The notes under the pieces were generated by a model, which was given only the letters and a program-made list of their open reading frames with translations, ran no database searches and was not told the DNA's origin. DNA of 64,000 nt from contig CBDAQZ010000003.1 of assembly GCA_965199335.1 (NCBI GenBank), forward strand, positions 62,001 through 126,000, in the 5' to 3' direction. How positions within the stretch are numbered: the first letter of the stretch is position 1; every line of letters begins with the position of its first letter. Origin of the DNA: CBDAQV01 sp965199335 (GTDB lineage Bacteria; Pseudomonadota; Alphaproteobacteria; CALMVH01). Below, piece by piece: positions 37,631 through 47,207 of the stretch. Position numbers and translations under genes: made by a program.

Positions 37631-38325
37631 CAGTGCAGGTCGAGCCTGTGGTTTAGGCTGTCGGTCATCAGCGCCAGGAAGACCACCAGCAACAGGTAGT
37701 AGACCGCATACAGGATCCGCAGGTCGGGCCGGATGGTGTAGTAGGCGGCGTTGGCCGGGTCGTTCTTGTCGTAGCGCCACGCCCGCTTCAGTTGCGGGAA
37801 GGCCACGACGCCGATCAGGATCAGCAACGGGCTGGGATGGAACAGGAAGAACCCGATCAGGATCGGAAACCCCGCCAGCCAGACACGCGGGCTGAGCACG
37901 GCGGTAACGCGGCCGCCATCCAGCGGCGACACCGGGATCAGGTTGAACAGGTTCAGCATGAAGGCCGAATAGGCGAGGCTGAGCAACAGCTGGTCGTTGC
38001 TGCCGCGCCCCATGTAATAGCAGGCCAGCGCCCCCAGCGTGCCCGCCAGCGGACCCGCCAGGGCGACATAAGCCTCGGTCTCGACATTATGCGGCACTTC
38101 CTTCAGTGCGATATAAGCGCCGACGAAGGGGATGAACATCGGCGCGCCTACCTTGAGCCCGCGCTGCTTTGCGGCCAGGTAATGCCCCATCTCGTGGATG
38201 AAGAGCAGGGCCACGAAACCGATGGCGAACGGCCAGCCGAACGCCATCGCGTAGACGCCGATGGTCAGCACCATCGTGCCGACAGGTATCAGCGCCTTCA
38301 GGAGTATCAGAAGCGTGGTGATCAT
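37630..38325 (-). CDS. M50-family membrane metalloprotease
   Basis: A 231-residue site-2-protease relative with H44-E45-M-G-H48 in the second helix and SPLDGGR near residue 135, which supplies the third metal ligand. About six membrane helices. M50 proteins cut membrane-embedded substrates such as anti-sigma factors. Direct coupling with the phosphate transporter hints at a membrane-stress or phosphate-related role, but this is inference. Confidence 0.9.
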   Translation of the reverse strand: MITTLLILLKALIPVGTMVLTIGVYAMAFGWPFAIGFVALLFIHEMGHYLAAKQRGLKVGAPMFIPFVGAYIALKEVPHNVETEAYVALAGPLAGTLGALACYYMGRGSNDQLLLSLAYSAFMLNLFNLIPVSPLDGGRVTAVLSPRVWLAGFPILIGFFLFHPSPLLILIGVVAFPQLKRAWRYDKNDPANAAYYTIRPDLRILYAVYYLLLVVFLALMTDSLNHRLDLH

Positions 38326-38416
38326 CGCTGGCGTTCCTCAGGGCAAAGCCCGGCTTTTCACGACGCTGGAATTTCGCTACGACTAGCCGTCCATAACAAG
38401 AAAAACAAGGTGATTG

Positions 38417-38926
38417 ATGGTCTCCGAGCAGCCTCCGACGCGCGTTTCGCCCCCTGCTGTAAGCGTTGCCGACGCCCGGGCCGCGCAGAACTTTCCGCTG
38501 GCGGTCGCCGCAGGGATCGGCGCCGCCATCGTCAGCGCCATAGCGTGGGCGGTGTTGACGGTGACCACACACATGCGGATGGGCCTGTTCTCGATCGGTG
38601 TCGGCGTCCTGGTCGGCTACGCCGTGCGCGAGACGGGCAAGGGCATCGACAAACGCTTCGGCTACCTGGCCATGCTGTGCGCCCTGCTGGGCTGCGGCAT
38701 CGGCGACGTTCTGACCGACATCACCTACTACGCCACCATACGCGGCATGCCCCTGATCGAGGCCGCCACTTCCCTGACCCCAGCCCTGATGCAACGGCTG
38801 ATGGTTATCTTCTTCAAGCCGCTGGACCTGATTTTCTACGCCATAGCCATATACCAGGCCTACAAGATGGCCTTCAAATTTCGGCCAATCCCCCGCAAAC
38901 CGGTTCCCACGAAAGCTGGCGAGTAA
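38417..38926 (+). CDS. Membrane protein of unknown function
   Basis: From ATG 38417 a 169-residue protein with a soluble ~28-residue start and four hydrophobic segments (about 30-52, 55-70, 83-100, 130-150). The charged motif RETGKGIDKRFG sits between helices two and three. It resembles the small 'zinc-ribbon-less' membrane proteins seen near M50 proteases, but no family can be assigned. It is divergent from the M50 gene with about 90 bases between. Confidence 0.7.
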   Translation: MVSEQPPTRVSPPAVSVADARAAQNFPLAVAAGIGAAIVSAIAWAVLTVTTHMRMGLFSIGVGVLVGYAVRETGKGIDKRFGYLAMLCALLGCGIGDVLTDITYYATIRGMPLIEAATSLTPALMQRLMVIFFKPLDLIFYAIAIYQAYKMAFKFRPIPRKPVPTKAGE

Positions 38927-39046
38927 AAGGCCGATCTTACGAAAAGATTTAGAATGTGTTGGATTTTTGACTTTTAAGTGAGTATTTTCTGGACATCAGC
39001 CTAAGAACTAGGCAGTATGTTTTAATAATCCTTTTAGAAACTCGCT

Positions 39047-41857
39047 ATGCCAGACGTCGTCAACTTCCCCGTCGCCACGTTGCGACTGATGCTCTATCCA
39101 GCCTACAAAAGCGCGAGCGGCGTCGAAGTGCCCGCATTCGGATTCGACGAGGCCGGGACCATCACGACCTATGCCGCGGAAGTCGGCATCAGCCATGCCT
39201 ACCTGCCCCCGACTGCCGCAGCCAACCCGGGCAGTCTGCATGGCTACGATGTCGCCGATCATAGCCGGACCAATCCTGAACTGGGCGGCGAGGATGGTCG
39301 TACCCGATTTACGCAGAGGACTCGCGAAACCGGCCTGAAGCAGATCGTCGACCTGGTTCCGAACCATATGTCGACCGGTAGCCCTGCCTGGCAGGGCGTG
39401 TTGAAGAACGGCGCCGCCAGCCCGCACGCCGAACAATTCGATATCGACTGGAACTCGCCGTACCCGGAGATCAAGGGCAAGATTATGGTGCCGGTTCTCG
39501 GCAATACATATGAAAGCCAGTTGCCGGATATAAAAATCCAGATGCTGCGTGGCGAGCTGCGCGTCGGTTATTGGGCTGAATACAATCCGCCGTTCCAGAA
39601 CGACTGGCCCTTGTCCGAGGAGACGTTGGCGGAGCTGACGGAAGAACTCGCGCGCGACCCGGATGCGCTGGAAAAGATCAATGCCGACCCCACCCGCAAG
39701 GACGCGATCCTGCAGCGTCAGAATTATGTCTTGGCAGATTTCCGCGATGCCAACCAGAAGCTGAACTATCGTCCCTTCTTCGACGTCCACGGCCTGCCTG
39801 CCCTGAGGGTCGAGAAGGAGACGGTGTTCAACGCCACGCACCAACGGATTGTCACTCTGGCGGAAAACGGCGATATCGATGGGGTCAGGATCGATCACCC
39901 CGACGGCCTGCGCGACCCGCGCGAATATGGGGAGCGCCTGTCCGCGGCCCTGCCTCAAGGCACGCGTATCGTCTACGAGAAAATCCTCGCCTTCGAAATC
40001 AACGAAACGCTGCCCAAGGAATGGAAGGGCGACGGCACGACCGGTTACGACTTCCTGAACCGCGCGGGCGGCCTGCTGATCGATCCACGCAACGAGGCGG
40101 CGCTTACCGGTATCTATGAGCGCTTCACCGGGGAAAGCCGGGACTACGAAACCTTATGCCATGACAACAAGCATGTCGTGATGCGCGATGTGATCGCGGC
40201 GCAAGTCAATCGCGCGATCACCCACCTAACCGATGCGATGTCTCCTAATGGCGAAGCCGTCGATATCGACACGGGAAACGCGGTCAAGGAAGTCATCGCG
40301 AATTTCCAGGTTTACCGCACCTATGTCCGCCCATCCGATGGCGTCGTTTCCGCGCGTGACCGGGCGCAGATCGATCACGCGATCGAGGGGGCCAAGGCGC
40401 ATCGCCCCGATATCGATCCAAAACTGTTCGATACGATCAGCGATGTCCTGTTGCTGAAAAACCAGGGACCGGCGCAGTCGGAATTCATCGCCCGTTTCCA
40501 GCAGGTGACCGGTCCAGTGATGGCGAAGGCAGTCGAGGACACGACTTTTTATCAGTACAACCGCTTCTTGGCGAAAAACGAAGTCGGCGGCAATCCGGCC
40601 CCAGGTGCCGCGGATACGGTGCCTGCGACATTGATCCAGGAATTCCACGAATATTGCGCCGAGGTTCAGAAGCATACGCCGCGGCAGATGAACACGACAT
40701 CGACGCACGACACCAAGCGCAGCGGTGACATTCGCGCGCGCCTCAGCGTGCTGTCGGAAATACCGGAACGCTGGGAGCGTGCGGTCACCAGCTGGACGAC
40801 ACACAACCAGAATTTCGATCAGCTTGCCTACGACAACGATCCCAGCGAGCCCAAGGACAAGGTGCTCGGCAAGATCGACCGCAATCTGGAATATGCGTTG
40901 TACCAGACCATGGTTGGCTCATGGCCGATCAGCGAAGAGCGCATGCAGACATACGCCAACAAGGCGATGAAGGAGGCCAAGGAACATACGTCCTGGCTGC
41001 GCAAGGATGAGCCTGCGGCGAAGGCCTACGAGGCCGGCGTGCATCAGTTCATTACCAACCGCTACAAGGACAGCGCCTTCCAGGCCAGCATGGACGCCTT
41101 CGTCGCGCCGTTGGCCGAGGCCGGGCTTAAGAATTCCCTGTCCCTGTCTCTCCTGAAGGCGATGAGCCCCGGCATCCCGGATTACTTCAGGACATTCGGC
41201 GTGGATTTCTGCAACGTCGATCCCGATAGCCGCCTGCCGGTCGATTACGGCCGCGCGCAATCCATAGTCGAGCAATTGAAGCAGAAGCCGATCGAGGAAA
41301 GGCTGAGCCTGGAAGATGCGAATGGTGTCACGGTCTGGCAGACGGCGGTCGCCCTGGCAGTCCGCCAGGAATATAACGACTCTTTCAGCGACATGGGTGA
41401 CTATGACCCGGTTCTTGTCAACGGTCCCAACGCCGACCATATCGTGACGCAGCTGCGCGGCGACGACGAAGGCCCGAAGGTTCTGGCGATCGAACCAATC
41501 CTGCGGCTGAGCATGACGCCGGACGATACCGAAACCACGCTGTCGCTGCCGGAAGGAAAATGGCGCAATCGGTTCACCGGCGACACGTTCCAGGGTGGCC
41601 GGGATGTCAGGATCAGCGACCTGATCGAAAAATTCCCCACCGCGCTGCTGGTGCGTGAGGATGTAACGACCTCACGGGTCAATCCGGCTGTGCGCCTGCT
41701 GGGCAGCCTGGATGTGACGCCCGCTACGGCGCCGCATCAGACCGAATCTACGGCAATCGCCGCGGAACACCATGCCGCCGAGATCAGGGAGTGGGTCCTG
41801 CCGAGCAGGCCGGCACCACGCCATGACAGCGATTTGAAATACGGTACGCTGGAGTAG
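39047..41857 (+). CDS. treY: Malto-oligosyltrehalose synthase
   Basis: TreY converts the reducing end of maltodextrins to a trehalose unit, which TreZ then releases. The 936-residue protein has GH13 motifs VDLVPNHM, GVRIDHPDGL (nucleophile Asp, about residue 282), YEKIL (acid Glu) and TSTHDTKR. Length is typical to slightly long; the last ~45 residues after the final beta-domain are an extension. No treZ, treX or glycogen gene is in the window, so it is an orphan here. Start ATG 39047. Confidence 0.93.
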   Translation: MPDVVNFPVATLRLMLYPAYKSASGVEVPAFGFDEAGTITTYAAEVGISHAYLPPTAAANPGSLHGYDVADHSRTNPELGGEDGRTRFTQRTRETGLKQIVDLVPNHMSTGSPAWQGVLKNGAASPHAEQFDIDWNSPYPEIKGKIMVPVLGNTYESQLPDIKIQMLRGELRVGYWAEYNPPFQNDWPLSEETLAELTEELARDPDALEKINADPTRKDAILQRQNYVLADFRDANQKLNYRPFFDVHGLPALRVEKETVFNATHQRIVTLAENGDIDGVRIDHPDGLRDPREYGERLSAALPQGTRIVYEKILAFEINETLPKEWKGDGTTGYDFLNRAGGLLIDPRNEAALTGIYERFTGESRDYETLCHDNKHVVMRDVIAAQVNRAITHLTDAMSPNGEAVDIDTGNAVKEVIANFQVYRTYVRPSDGVVSARDRAQIDHAIEGAKAHRPDIDPKLFDTISDVLLLKNQGPAQSEFIARFQQVTGPVMAKAVEDTTFYQYNRFLAKNEVGGNPAPGAADTVPATLIQEFHEYCAEVQKHTPRQMNTTSTHDTKRSGDIRARLSVLSEIPERWERAVTSWTTHNQNFDQLAYDNDPSEPKDKVLGKIDRNLEYALYQTMVGSWPISEERMQTYANKAMKEAKEHTSWLRKDEPAAKAYEAGVHQFITNRYKDSAFQASMDAFVAPLAEAGLKNSLSLSLLKAMSPGIPDYFRTFGVDFCNVDPDSRLPVDYGRAQSIVEQLKQKPIEERLSLEDANGVTVWQTAVALAVRQEYNDSFSDMGDYDPVLVNGPNADHIVTQLRGDDEGPKVLAIEPILRLSMTPDDTETTLSLPEGKWRNRFTGDTFQGGRDVRISDLIEKFPTALLVREDVTTSRVNPAVRLLGSLDVTPATAPHQTESTAIAAEHHAAEIREWVLPSRPAPRHDSDLKYGTLE

Positions 41858-41881
41858 ACCAGATCGCCTCATGATCCAGCA

Positions 41882-42325
41882 TTACGCCTGCTGAAGGGAC
41901 ACTGACCGCGTGCCAAGGCTTTCGGCGAAGCGGAGCAGGTAGCCGTCCGGGTCCTGGACCAGGAACTGACGGTTGCCACCCTCGCCATCGCGCGTGCGAT
42001 ACCATTTTTCCTCGACCGGCCAGAAAAGGGGCCAGTTCAGCCATTCAAGCCCGGCGAGGATCGAGGCGATCTCGCTGACGAACATCTGCAGGTTGATCCC
42101 CTGCCCCAAGGGACGCTGCATACTGCCCACGTTCCAGCGCGATGTTTCATCGAACTGGTCCAGCATCACCTGAAGCGAACCGCGCTCCAGATAGGCGAAA
42201 CCCTCTTCCGGCCGGTCATATGCGATCCGGAAGCCCAGCCCTTCGCACCAGAAGCGCAGGCTGTCCCTAATATCGGCTACCTTGAGTTCCGGCACCAAGT
42301 CGTTGAACGGATAGTCTTCCTGCAT
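41882..42325 (-). CDS. VOC-superfamily (glyoxalase/bleomycin-resistance-like) protein
   Basis: From ATG 42325 a 147-residue protein with two beta-alpha-beta-beta-beta halves; FRIAYDRPEEGFAYLERG and NRQFLVQDPDGYLLRF are the typical VOC strands. It ends in the usual C-terminal DPDGY segment and may bind a metal or ligand. A longer upstream start is low-complexity and rejected. Substrate unknown. Seven bases downstream of ettA, likely cotranscribed. Confidence 0.88.
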   Translation of the reverse strand: MQEDYPFNDLVPELKVADIRDSLRFWCEGLGFRIAYDRPEEGFAYLERGSLQVMLDQFDETSRWNVGSMQRPLGQGINLQMFVSEIASILAGLEWLNWPLFWPVEEKWYRTRDGEGGNRQFLVQDPDGYLLRFAESLGTRSVSLQQA

Positions 42326-42332
42326 ATCACGA

Positions 42333-44012
42333 CTACCGCCGGATCGGCCTGTACTTGATCCGGTGCGGCTGGTCGGCATCCGCGCCCAGGCGGCGGCGCT
42401 TATCTTGCTCGTAGGTTTCGTAATTGCCTTCGATCCACACTACCTGGCTGTCGCCCTCGAACGCCAGTATGTGGGTCGCAATGCGGTCCAGGAACCAGCG
42501 GTCGTGGCTGATGACGACGGCACAGCCGGCAAAGTTGGTCAGTGCCTCCTCAAGCGCGCGCAGCGTGTCGACGTCCAGATCATTGGTCGGCTCGTCGAGC
42601 AGCAGCAGGTTGGCGCCGGACTTCAGCATCTTGGCGAGGTGAACACGGTTGCGCTCGCCGCCCGACAGCTGGCCGACTTTCTTCTGCTGGTCCGAACCCT
42701 TGAAGTTGAAGGCAGAGACATAGGCGCGGCTGGGCATCGAACGCTTGCCCAGCTCGATCACATCCTTGCCTTCGGAGATTTCCTCCCACACCGATTTCTT
42801 GTCACCCAGCGTGTCGCGGCTCTGGTCGACATAGCCCATGACCACGGTCTCGCCGACCTTGAACGTGCCGCCATCGGCCTTGTCCTGGCCGGTGATCATC
42901 TTGAACAAAGTCGTCTTGCCGGCGCCGTTGGGGCCGATGACGCCGACGATGCCACCCGGCGGCAGCTTGAAGGATAGATCCTCGATCAGCAGGCGATCGC
43001 CGAACGCCTTTTTCAGATGGTTGGCCTCGACCACGACATCGCCGAGGCGCGGCGGCGTCGGGATGACGATGGTCGCCGTGTCGTTCGCCGCGTCCTTGGT
43101 ATCGGCCAGCAGCGATTCATAGGCGGTGATGCGCGCCTTGCTCTTGGTCTGGCGCGCCTTGGGCGAGGCCCTGATCCATTCCAGCTCCGCCGCCAACGTC
43201 TTCTGGCGGCCCGACTCCTCGCTCTTCTCCTGCTCCAGGCGCTTGCCCTTCTGCTCAAGCCAGGCGGAATAATTGCCCTCGTACGGGATGCCCTTGCCGC
43301 GATCCAATTCCAGGATCCAGCCGGTCACGTTGTCGAGGAAATAGCGATCGTGGGTCACCAGCACCACAGTGCCGGTATATTCGCGCAGGGTACGTTCCAG
43401 CCAGGCGACGGATTCGGCGTCCAGATGGTTGGTCGGCTCGTCGAGCAGCAGCATGTCGGGTTTTTCCAGCAGCAGCTTGGCCAGCGCGACACGGCGCTTC
43501 TCGCCGCCCGACAGCGTGGCGACATCGGCATCGCCCGGCGGGCAGCGCAGCGCGTCCATCGCGATCTCCACCGTGCGGTCGAGGTCCCAGGCGTTGGCGT
43601 TCTCGATCTTCTCCTGCAGCTCGGCCTGTTCGACGATCAGGGAGTTCATTTCCTCCTCGTCGGTAACCTCGCCCAGCCGCATCGAGACGTCCTCGAAGCG
43701 CTTGACGATGTCGCGCGTCTCGGCCAGCGCCTCCATGACGTTTTCATGCACGGTCTTGGTGGTGTCCAGCTGCGGTTCCTGCGGCAGATAGCCGACCTTC
43801 GCCCCCTCCGCCGCCCAGGCCTCGCCGGAATATTCGGTGTCCATGCCGGCCATGATCTTCATCAGGGTCGACTTGCCCGACCCGTTCGGCCCCAGCACCC
43901 CGATCTTGGCACCGGGATAGAACGACAGGTAGATGCCATCCAGAACCTTCTTGCCGCCCGAATAGGACTTGGACAGGTCTTTCATGACATAGACGTATTG
44001 ATAGGAAGCCAT
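42333..44012 (-). CDS. ettA: Energy-dependent translational throttle EttA (ABC-F)
   Basis: EttA is an ABC-F ATPase that binds the ribosomal E site and senses energy state. From ATG 44012 it is 559 residues, the family length, with two ABC domains (GPNGSGKS near 39-46 and GPNGAGKT near 358), two LSGGE signatures and DEPTNHLD / DEPTNDLD. The linker between carries the P-site interaction motif region (KARQTKSKARITAYESL). A longer upstream start overlaps the SEC-C gene and is not needed. Confidence 0.96.
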   Translation of the reverse strand: MASYQYVYVMKDLSKSYSGGKKVLDGIYLSFYPGAKIGVLGPNGSGKSTLMKIMAGMDTEYSGEAWAAEGAKVGYLPQEPQLDTTKTVHENVMEALAETRDIVKRFEDVSMRLGEVTDEEEMNSLIVEQAELQEKIENANAWDLDRTVEIAMDALRCPPGDADVATLSGGEKRRVALAKLLLEKPDMLLLDEPTNHLDAESVAWLERTLREYTGTVVLVTHDRYFLDNVTGWILELDRGKGIPYEGNYSAWLEQKGKRLEQEKSEESGRQKTLAAELEWIRASPKARQTKSKARITAYESLLADTKDAANDTATIVIPTPPRLGDVVVEANHLKKAFGDRLLIEDLSFKLPPGGIVGVIGPNGAGKTTLFKMITGQDKADGGTFKVGETVVMGYVDQSRDTLGDKKSVWEEISEGKDVIELGKRSMPSRAYVSAFNFKGSDQQKKVGQLSGGERNRVHLAKMLKSGANLLLLDEPTNDLDVDTLRALEEALTNFAGCAVVISHDRWFLDRIATHILAFEGDSQVVWIEGNYETYEQDKRRRLGADADQPHRIKYRPIRR

Positions 44013-44124
44013 GGGCGCGGTGCTCGTGAATGGGGGAATGTGCCGCTGGATGTAGCGGGTTTCGGGCTGCCATTCAACATAAGAGCGGAAAACCCCGCCA
44101 ACTTGCATTGGCAGGGTCCTGTAG

Positions 44125-44318
44125 CTAGCGCGTGTAGTAATCCATTTCCTTGAAAGCAGTCTTTGGTGAGGCAGCAGGCTTTGAACCGTCTGCCGGACCC
44201 GCAGGGACAGCGATCATTGCGCCCGAGTTTCTCGATCAATTCCTTGTCGCCGTGAACGATGCGATCGCCCCGCTTGACATGGGTCTCGCTATTGAAAACC
44301 CCTCCGTCTTTTACTCAT
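44125..44318 (-). pseudogene. SEC-C metal-binding protein, apparently frameshifted twice
   Basis: A small gene that would begin ATGAGTAAA at 44318 and end TAG 44125-44127. The middle reads cleanly as GRNDRCPCGSGRRFKACCL, the SEC-C zinc motif (C-x-C-x8-CC). The start and end lie in other frames: skipping one A in the AAAA at 44309-44312 and one in the AAA at 44162-44164 restores a 63-residue protein starting MSKDGGVFNSETHVKRGD and ending FKEMDYYTR. The 194-base span equals 64 codons plus two extra bases, as expected. It is either a decayed gene or the sequence has homopolymer errors. Confidence 0.7.
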
Positions 44319-44439
44319 CACCTCGAAAGGTCACGTCTTGATTCTTGCGCATGGCAGCCTCCATCGATTTCGTGCGGTATGGCACGCGCACGCGTTTTAG
44401 CTTTGGTGACCGGCTCGAGCAAAGAAAATCGCAACATGA

Positions 44440-45096
44440 TTATGATGAAGGACCAATCAGCATATCCATAGGCACGCTCCGCGGAATATCATAAAGGGCC
44501 GGTTCCACTGGCAGCGCGCTTTGGCCTGACAAGGTCCGGCAAATTTTATCGGCCACGATTTCAGGTGCCTGGCTGGAGCTTACTCTCATCCAGTGCTGCG
44601 GCACTTCCTGCTGAAAGAAATGCGGGTCGCCGAGGTAAGCATCGACTACCGACATGTTGTTCGGCTCGCGAATGCCGGAATCCCACTTATACCTACGTTC
44701 CGCCGCACGTTGCATGGTTGTTTCAACTTCCGTTATGAGCCAGAACGGATGAAATTCGGCATTTTGTTCGCGCGCCAGGGTCTCAAAGCTTGTGCGTTGC
44801 ACATCGAGCATAAAGGCCGTTGGTACGATCACCGTTCTGCCTTCGCCCAAAGCCATCGCACAGCGTTCACGAGCCATCTCGGCAACGAATATGGACATTT
44901 CCGAGCTGATGTCGCTGCTCTGCAGGGGCCGATTACCTGCTGGTTCCAACAAGCCGCACCATAAGGCATCGGGATCGATGATAATGGCGTCGGGCGAAAG
45001 CCTATCGGCAATCAGAGTGGCCGTTCTGGTCTTGCCAGAGGCGGGCAAACCGCCAATACATATCAACTTGCCGCTTCGTTCGAACCTTTCAGGCAT
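44440..45096 (-). CDS. P-loop kinase, zeta-toxin/AAA_33-like
   Basis: A 218-residue protein with P-loop GGLPASGKT near residues 15-23, an aspartate-rich DPDALW segment near 41-46 and later Arg-rich lid-like region (RAAERRYKWDSG). This fits the AAA_33/predicted kinase group, which phosphorylates small molecules or nucleotides. Substrate unknown. Its short neighbour on the other strand is the HAD phosphatase. Confidence 0.82.
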   Translation of the reverse strand: MPERFERSGKLICIGGLPASGKTRTATLIADRLSPDAIIIDPDALWCGLLEPAGNRPLQSSDISSEMSIFVAEMARERCAMALGEGRTVIVPTAFMLDVQRTSFETLAREQNAEFHPFWLITEVETTMQRAAERRYKWDSGIREPNNMSVVDAYLGDPHFFQQEVPQHWMRVSSSQAPEIVADKICRTLSGQSALPVEPALYDIPRSVPMDMLIGPSS

Positions 45097-45139
45097 CGGC
45101 GACCTTACAACATTACTTTTTTGTTAATCAAGCTCAAAT

Positions 45140-45742
45140 ATGCCAGTTTTCGAACAAACGAATTTTAAAGCCGCCTTCTTCGACTTCGACGACACTTTGA
45201 CCCATGGCGATACTTTGCCGCTCTGGCTGGTCGCATTGCGCGGTTGGCCGTGGACGATTGCCGCCTATCTGATCGCCGGCACGATCGGCGGGTTCATTCC
45301 GGCAAAGGGCGCATTCGACCGGCGCGGTCGGATCAAGACCGCTCTGCTGCAACTGACGGTACGCGGCATCACCGCCGAACGCGCAGCCGCCGCCGGGGCC
45401 AAGGTGAAACGCAAAATCCGCTGGCAGGACGATATCGTGGCCAGGCTGCGCGATCACCATGCCAATGGCGACAAGGTGATCGTAGTCAGCGGCGCCGCTA
45501 CGATCTATCTGCCCATGCTGCTGGAAGACCTGCCGGTGGACGAAATACTGGGCACAAAGCTGGAAATCGCCGGCGGGCGCCTGACCGGCCGCATCGACGG
45601 CATGAACTGCGTACGCACCGCCAAAAGGGATATTGTACAGTCCTGGCTTGATCGCTACAAACCCGATGAGACTTGGGGATACGGAAACGATCCCCATGAC
45701 CTGCCGATGCTGGCATTACTCGATCACCGAACCATAGTATAA
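45140..45742 (+). CDS. HAD-IB family phosphatase
   Basis: A 200-residue HAD hydrolase with motif I D15-F-D17-D-T19, motif II V-S-G-A near 118, and motif IV GYGNDPHDLPML near 179. The 'IB' subfamily includes phosphoserine phosphatase-like and lipid-phosphate phosphatases. Active-site residues intact. It starts 43 bases from the divergent kinase gene and ends four bases before the next gene. Confidence 0.9.
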   Translation: MPVFEQTNFKAAFFDFDDTLTHGDTLPLWLVALRGWPWTIAAYLIAGTIGGFIPAKGAFDRRGRIKTALLQLTVRGITAERAAAAGAKVKRKIRWQDDIVARLRDHHANGDKVIVVSGAATIYLPMLLEDLPVDEILGTKLEIAGGRLTGRIDGMNCVRTAKRDIVQSWLDRYKPDETWGYGNDPHDLPMLALLDHRTIV

Positions 45743-45746
45743 TCTC

Positions 45747-46238
45747 ATGTCGAAAACGATTCCGAGCCTTATGCGCGAGTGCGAACGTCCCTTTACGATG
45801 GCCGGCGTCATTCACGATGAATATCAGGCCGTGGACGATCCTGTTAAACTGGCCGATATGGCAGAGTACATCAAAAGACTGGATCTTCACGATTATCAAA
45901 CATGCCCGATCGGCCGTGGCGTGAACGCCCCAGGAATTCAAGAGGCCGGGACGATCTGCGTCGAGGATCTGGAGCATCCGAAATTCTCCATTCGCAGCAA
46001 GATCGTTCTGCTTCAACAGTTCGTGCCGGTGATGTTTTCGCTGAAAAGCGGTGAGTTCGGCGATCTGCTTACGGAAATTCGTGGCGCGGTCGGTGAGCTG
46101 AAGGCTTCCGACTCTCCAAGACTGGCAGCGGCGGCGGCGAGTGCCGAGGAAAAGATGATGACATCGGGCAAGATATTCCTGCGCGATCAGATTCCACTGC
46201 CCCTGACATTTTATCCACGCCAAGCCAGCATCCGCTAG
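45747..46238 (+). CDS. Hypothetical protein, 163 residues
   Basis: A soluble protein with two cysteines (residues ~53 and ~71) and a helical C-terminal half (KASDSPRLAAAAASAEEKM). No signal peptide or membrane segment. Family not recognised. It is flanked closely on both sides (four bases after the HAD gene, none before the KamA-family start), so it is probably in one operon with them. Confidence 0.6.
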   Translation: MSKTIPSLMRECERPFTMAGVIHDEYQAVDDPVKLADMAEYIKRLDLHDYQTCPIGRGVNAPGIQEAGTICVEDLEHPKFSIRSKIVLLQQFVPVMFSLKSGEFGDLLTEIRGAVGELKASDSPRLAAAAASAEEKMMTSGKIFLRDQIPLPLTFYPRQASIR

Positions 46239-47207
46239 GTGGATAATGACCGTACCGCCATGGATGCGATTTCCTTCGCCACCCTGATAACGCCGCATCT
46301 GGCCGAGCTGATAGATGCTGCTCCCGATGGCGCGATCGCGCGCCAGTTCATGCCCAGCCTTGCGGAAAATACGATCCTGCCGGAGGAACTGCACGATCCG
46401 ATCGGCGACGATCCGCATACGCCCGTCAAGGGGATCGTGCACCGCGAGCCCGACCGCGTGCTGCTGAAGCCGGTGACGGTCTGCGCCGCCTATTGCCGCT
46501 TCTGTTTCCGGCGCGAACAGCTGGGCGACAACGGCGGGGTACTCAGCGATGCCGAGCTGGATACGGCGCTGGACTATATCCGCGCCACGCCCGGCATCTG
46601 GGAGGTCATACTGTCGGGCGGCGACCCGCTGGTGCTGTCGCCGCGCCGCCTGAAATACATCATCGACGCGCTGGCAAGCATCGCGCATGTCGGCACGATC
46701 CGCATCCACACCCGGCAGCCGGTCTCCGCCCCCGAAACGATCACGCCCGAACTGGTCGCGACGCTGAAATGCAGCAAGGCCGTCTGGGTCGCGGTGCATT
46801 GCAACCACCGCGACGAGTTGACCGAAAAAACGCGCGCCGCGCTCACATTACTGGCCGATGCCGGCATTCCGCTGGTATCGCAGACAGTGCTGCTAAAAGG
46901 CGTGAATGACGATGTCGAAACACTTGATGCGCTGTTCCGCCGCTTCGTCGAATTGCGCATCAAACCCTATTACCTGCACCATGGCGACCTCGCCCGCGGC
47001 ACGTCGCATTTCCGCACCAGCATCGTCGAAGGCCAGACCCTGATGCGCGATCTGCGCGCGCGCCTGTCGGGGCTGGCGTTACCTACCTATATGCTGGACA
47101 TTCCGGGCGGCCATGGAAAGATTCCTGTCGGGCCGGTATATCTGGAAAACGGTACCTTGGAAGACCCGAGAGGCGGACATCATAGTTCCCGTGAAAAGCT
47201 ACTCTAA
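46239..47207 (+). CDS. KamA-family radical SAM lysine aminomutase (EF-P lysylation type)
   Basis: A 322-residue radical SAM enzyme with CAAYCRFC (C82, C86, C89) holding the 4Fe-4S cluster, GGDPL near 125 and a C-terminal DIPGGHGK segment with PLP-type features. The size and YCRFCFRRE context fit the EpmB/KamA group that isomerises lysine to beta-lysine for EF-P modification. Neither epmA nor efp is nearby. GTG 46239 abuts the previous stop; ATG 46260 is an alternative. The N-terminus is shorter than most family members. Confidence 0.85.
   Translation: MDNDRTAMDAISFATLITPHLAELIDAAPDGAIARQFMPSLAENTILPEELHDPIGDDPHTPVKGIVHREPDRVLLKPVTVCAAYCRFCFRREQLGDNGGVLSDAELDTALDYIRATPGIWEVILSGGDPLVLSPRRLKYIIDALASIAHVGTIRIHTRQPVSAPETITPELVATLKCSKAVWVAVHCNHRDELTEKTRAALTLLADAGIPLVSQTVLLKGVNDDVETLDALFRRFVELRIKPYYLHHGDLARGTSHFRTSIVEGQTLMRDLRARLSGLALPTYMLDIPGGHGKIPVGPVYLENGTLEDPRGGHHSSREKLL

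Noticed and set aside
43982..44239. Single long frame for the SEC-C gene starting TTG 44239
   Set aside because: It lacks the conserved N-terminus and continues into ettA with unnatural sequence; the frameshift model explains all parts better.
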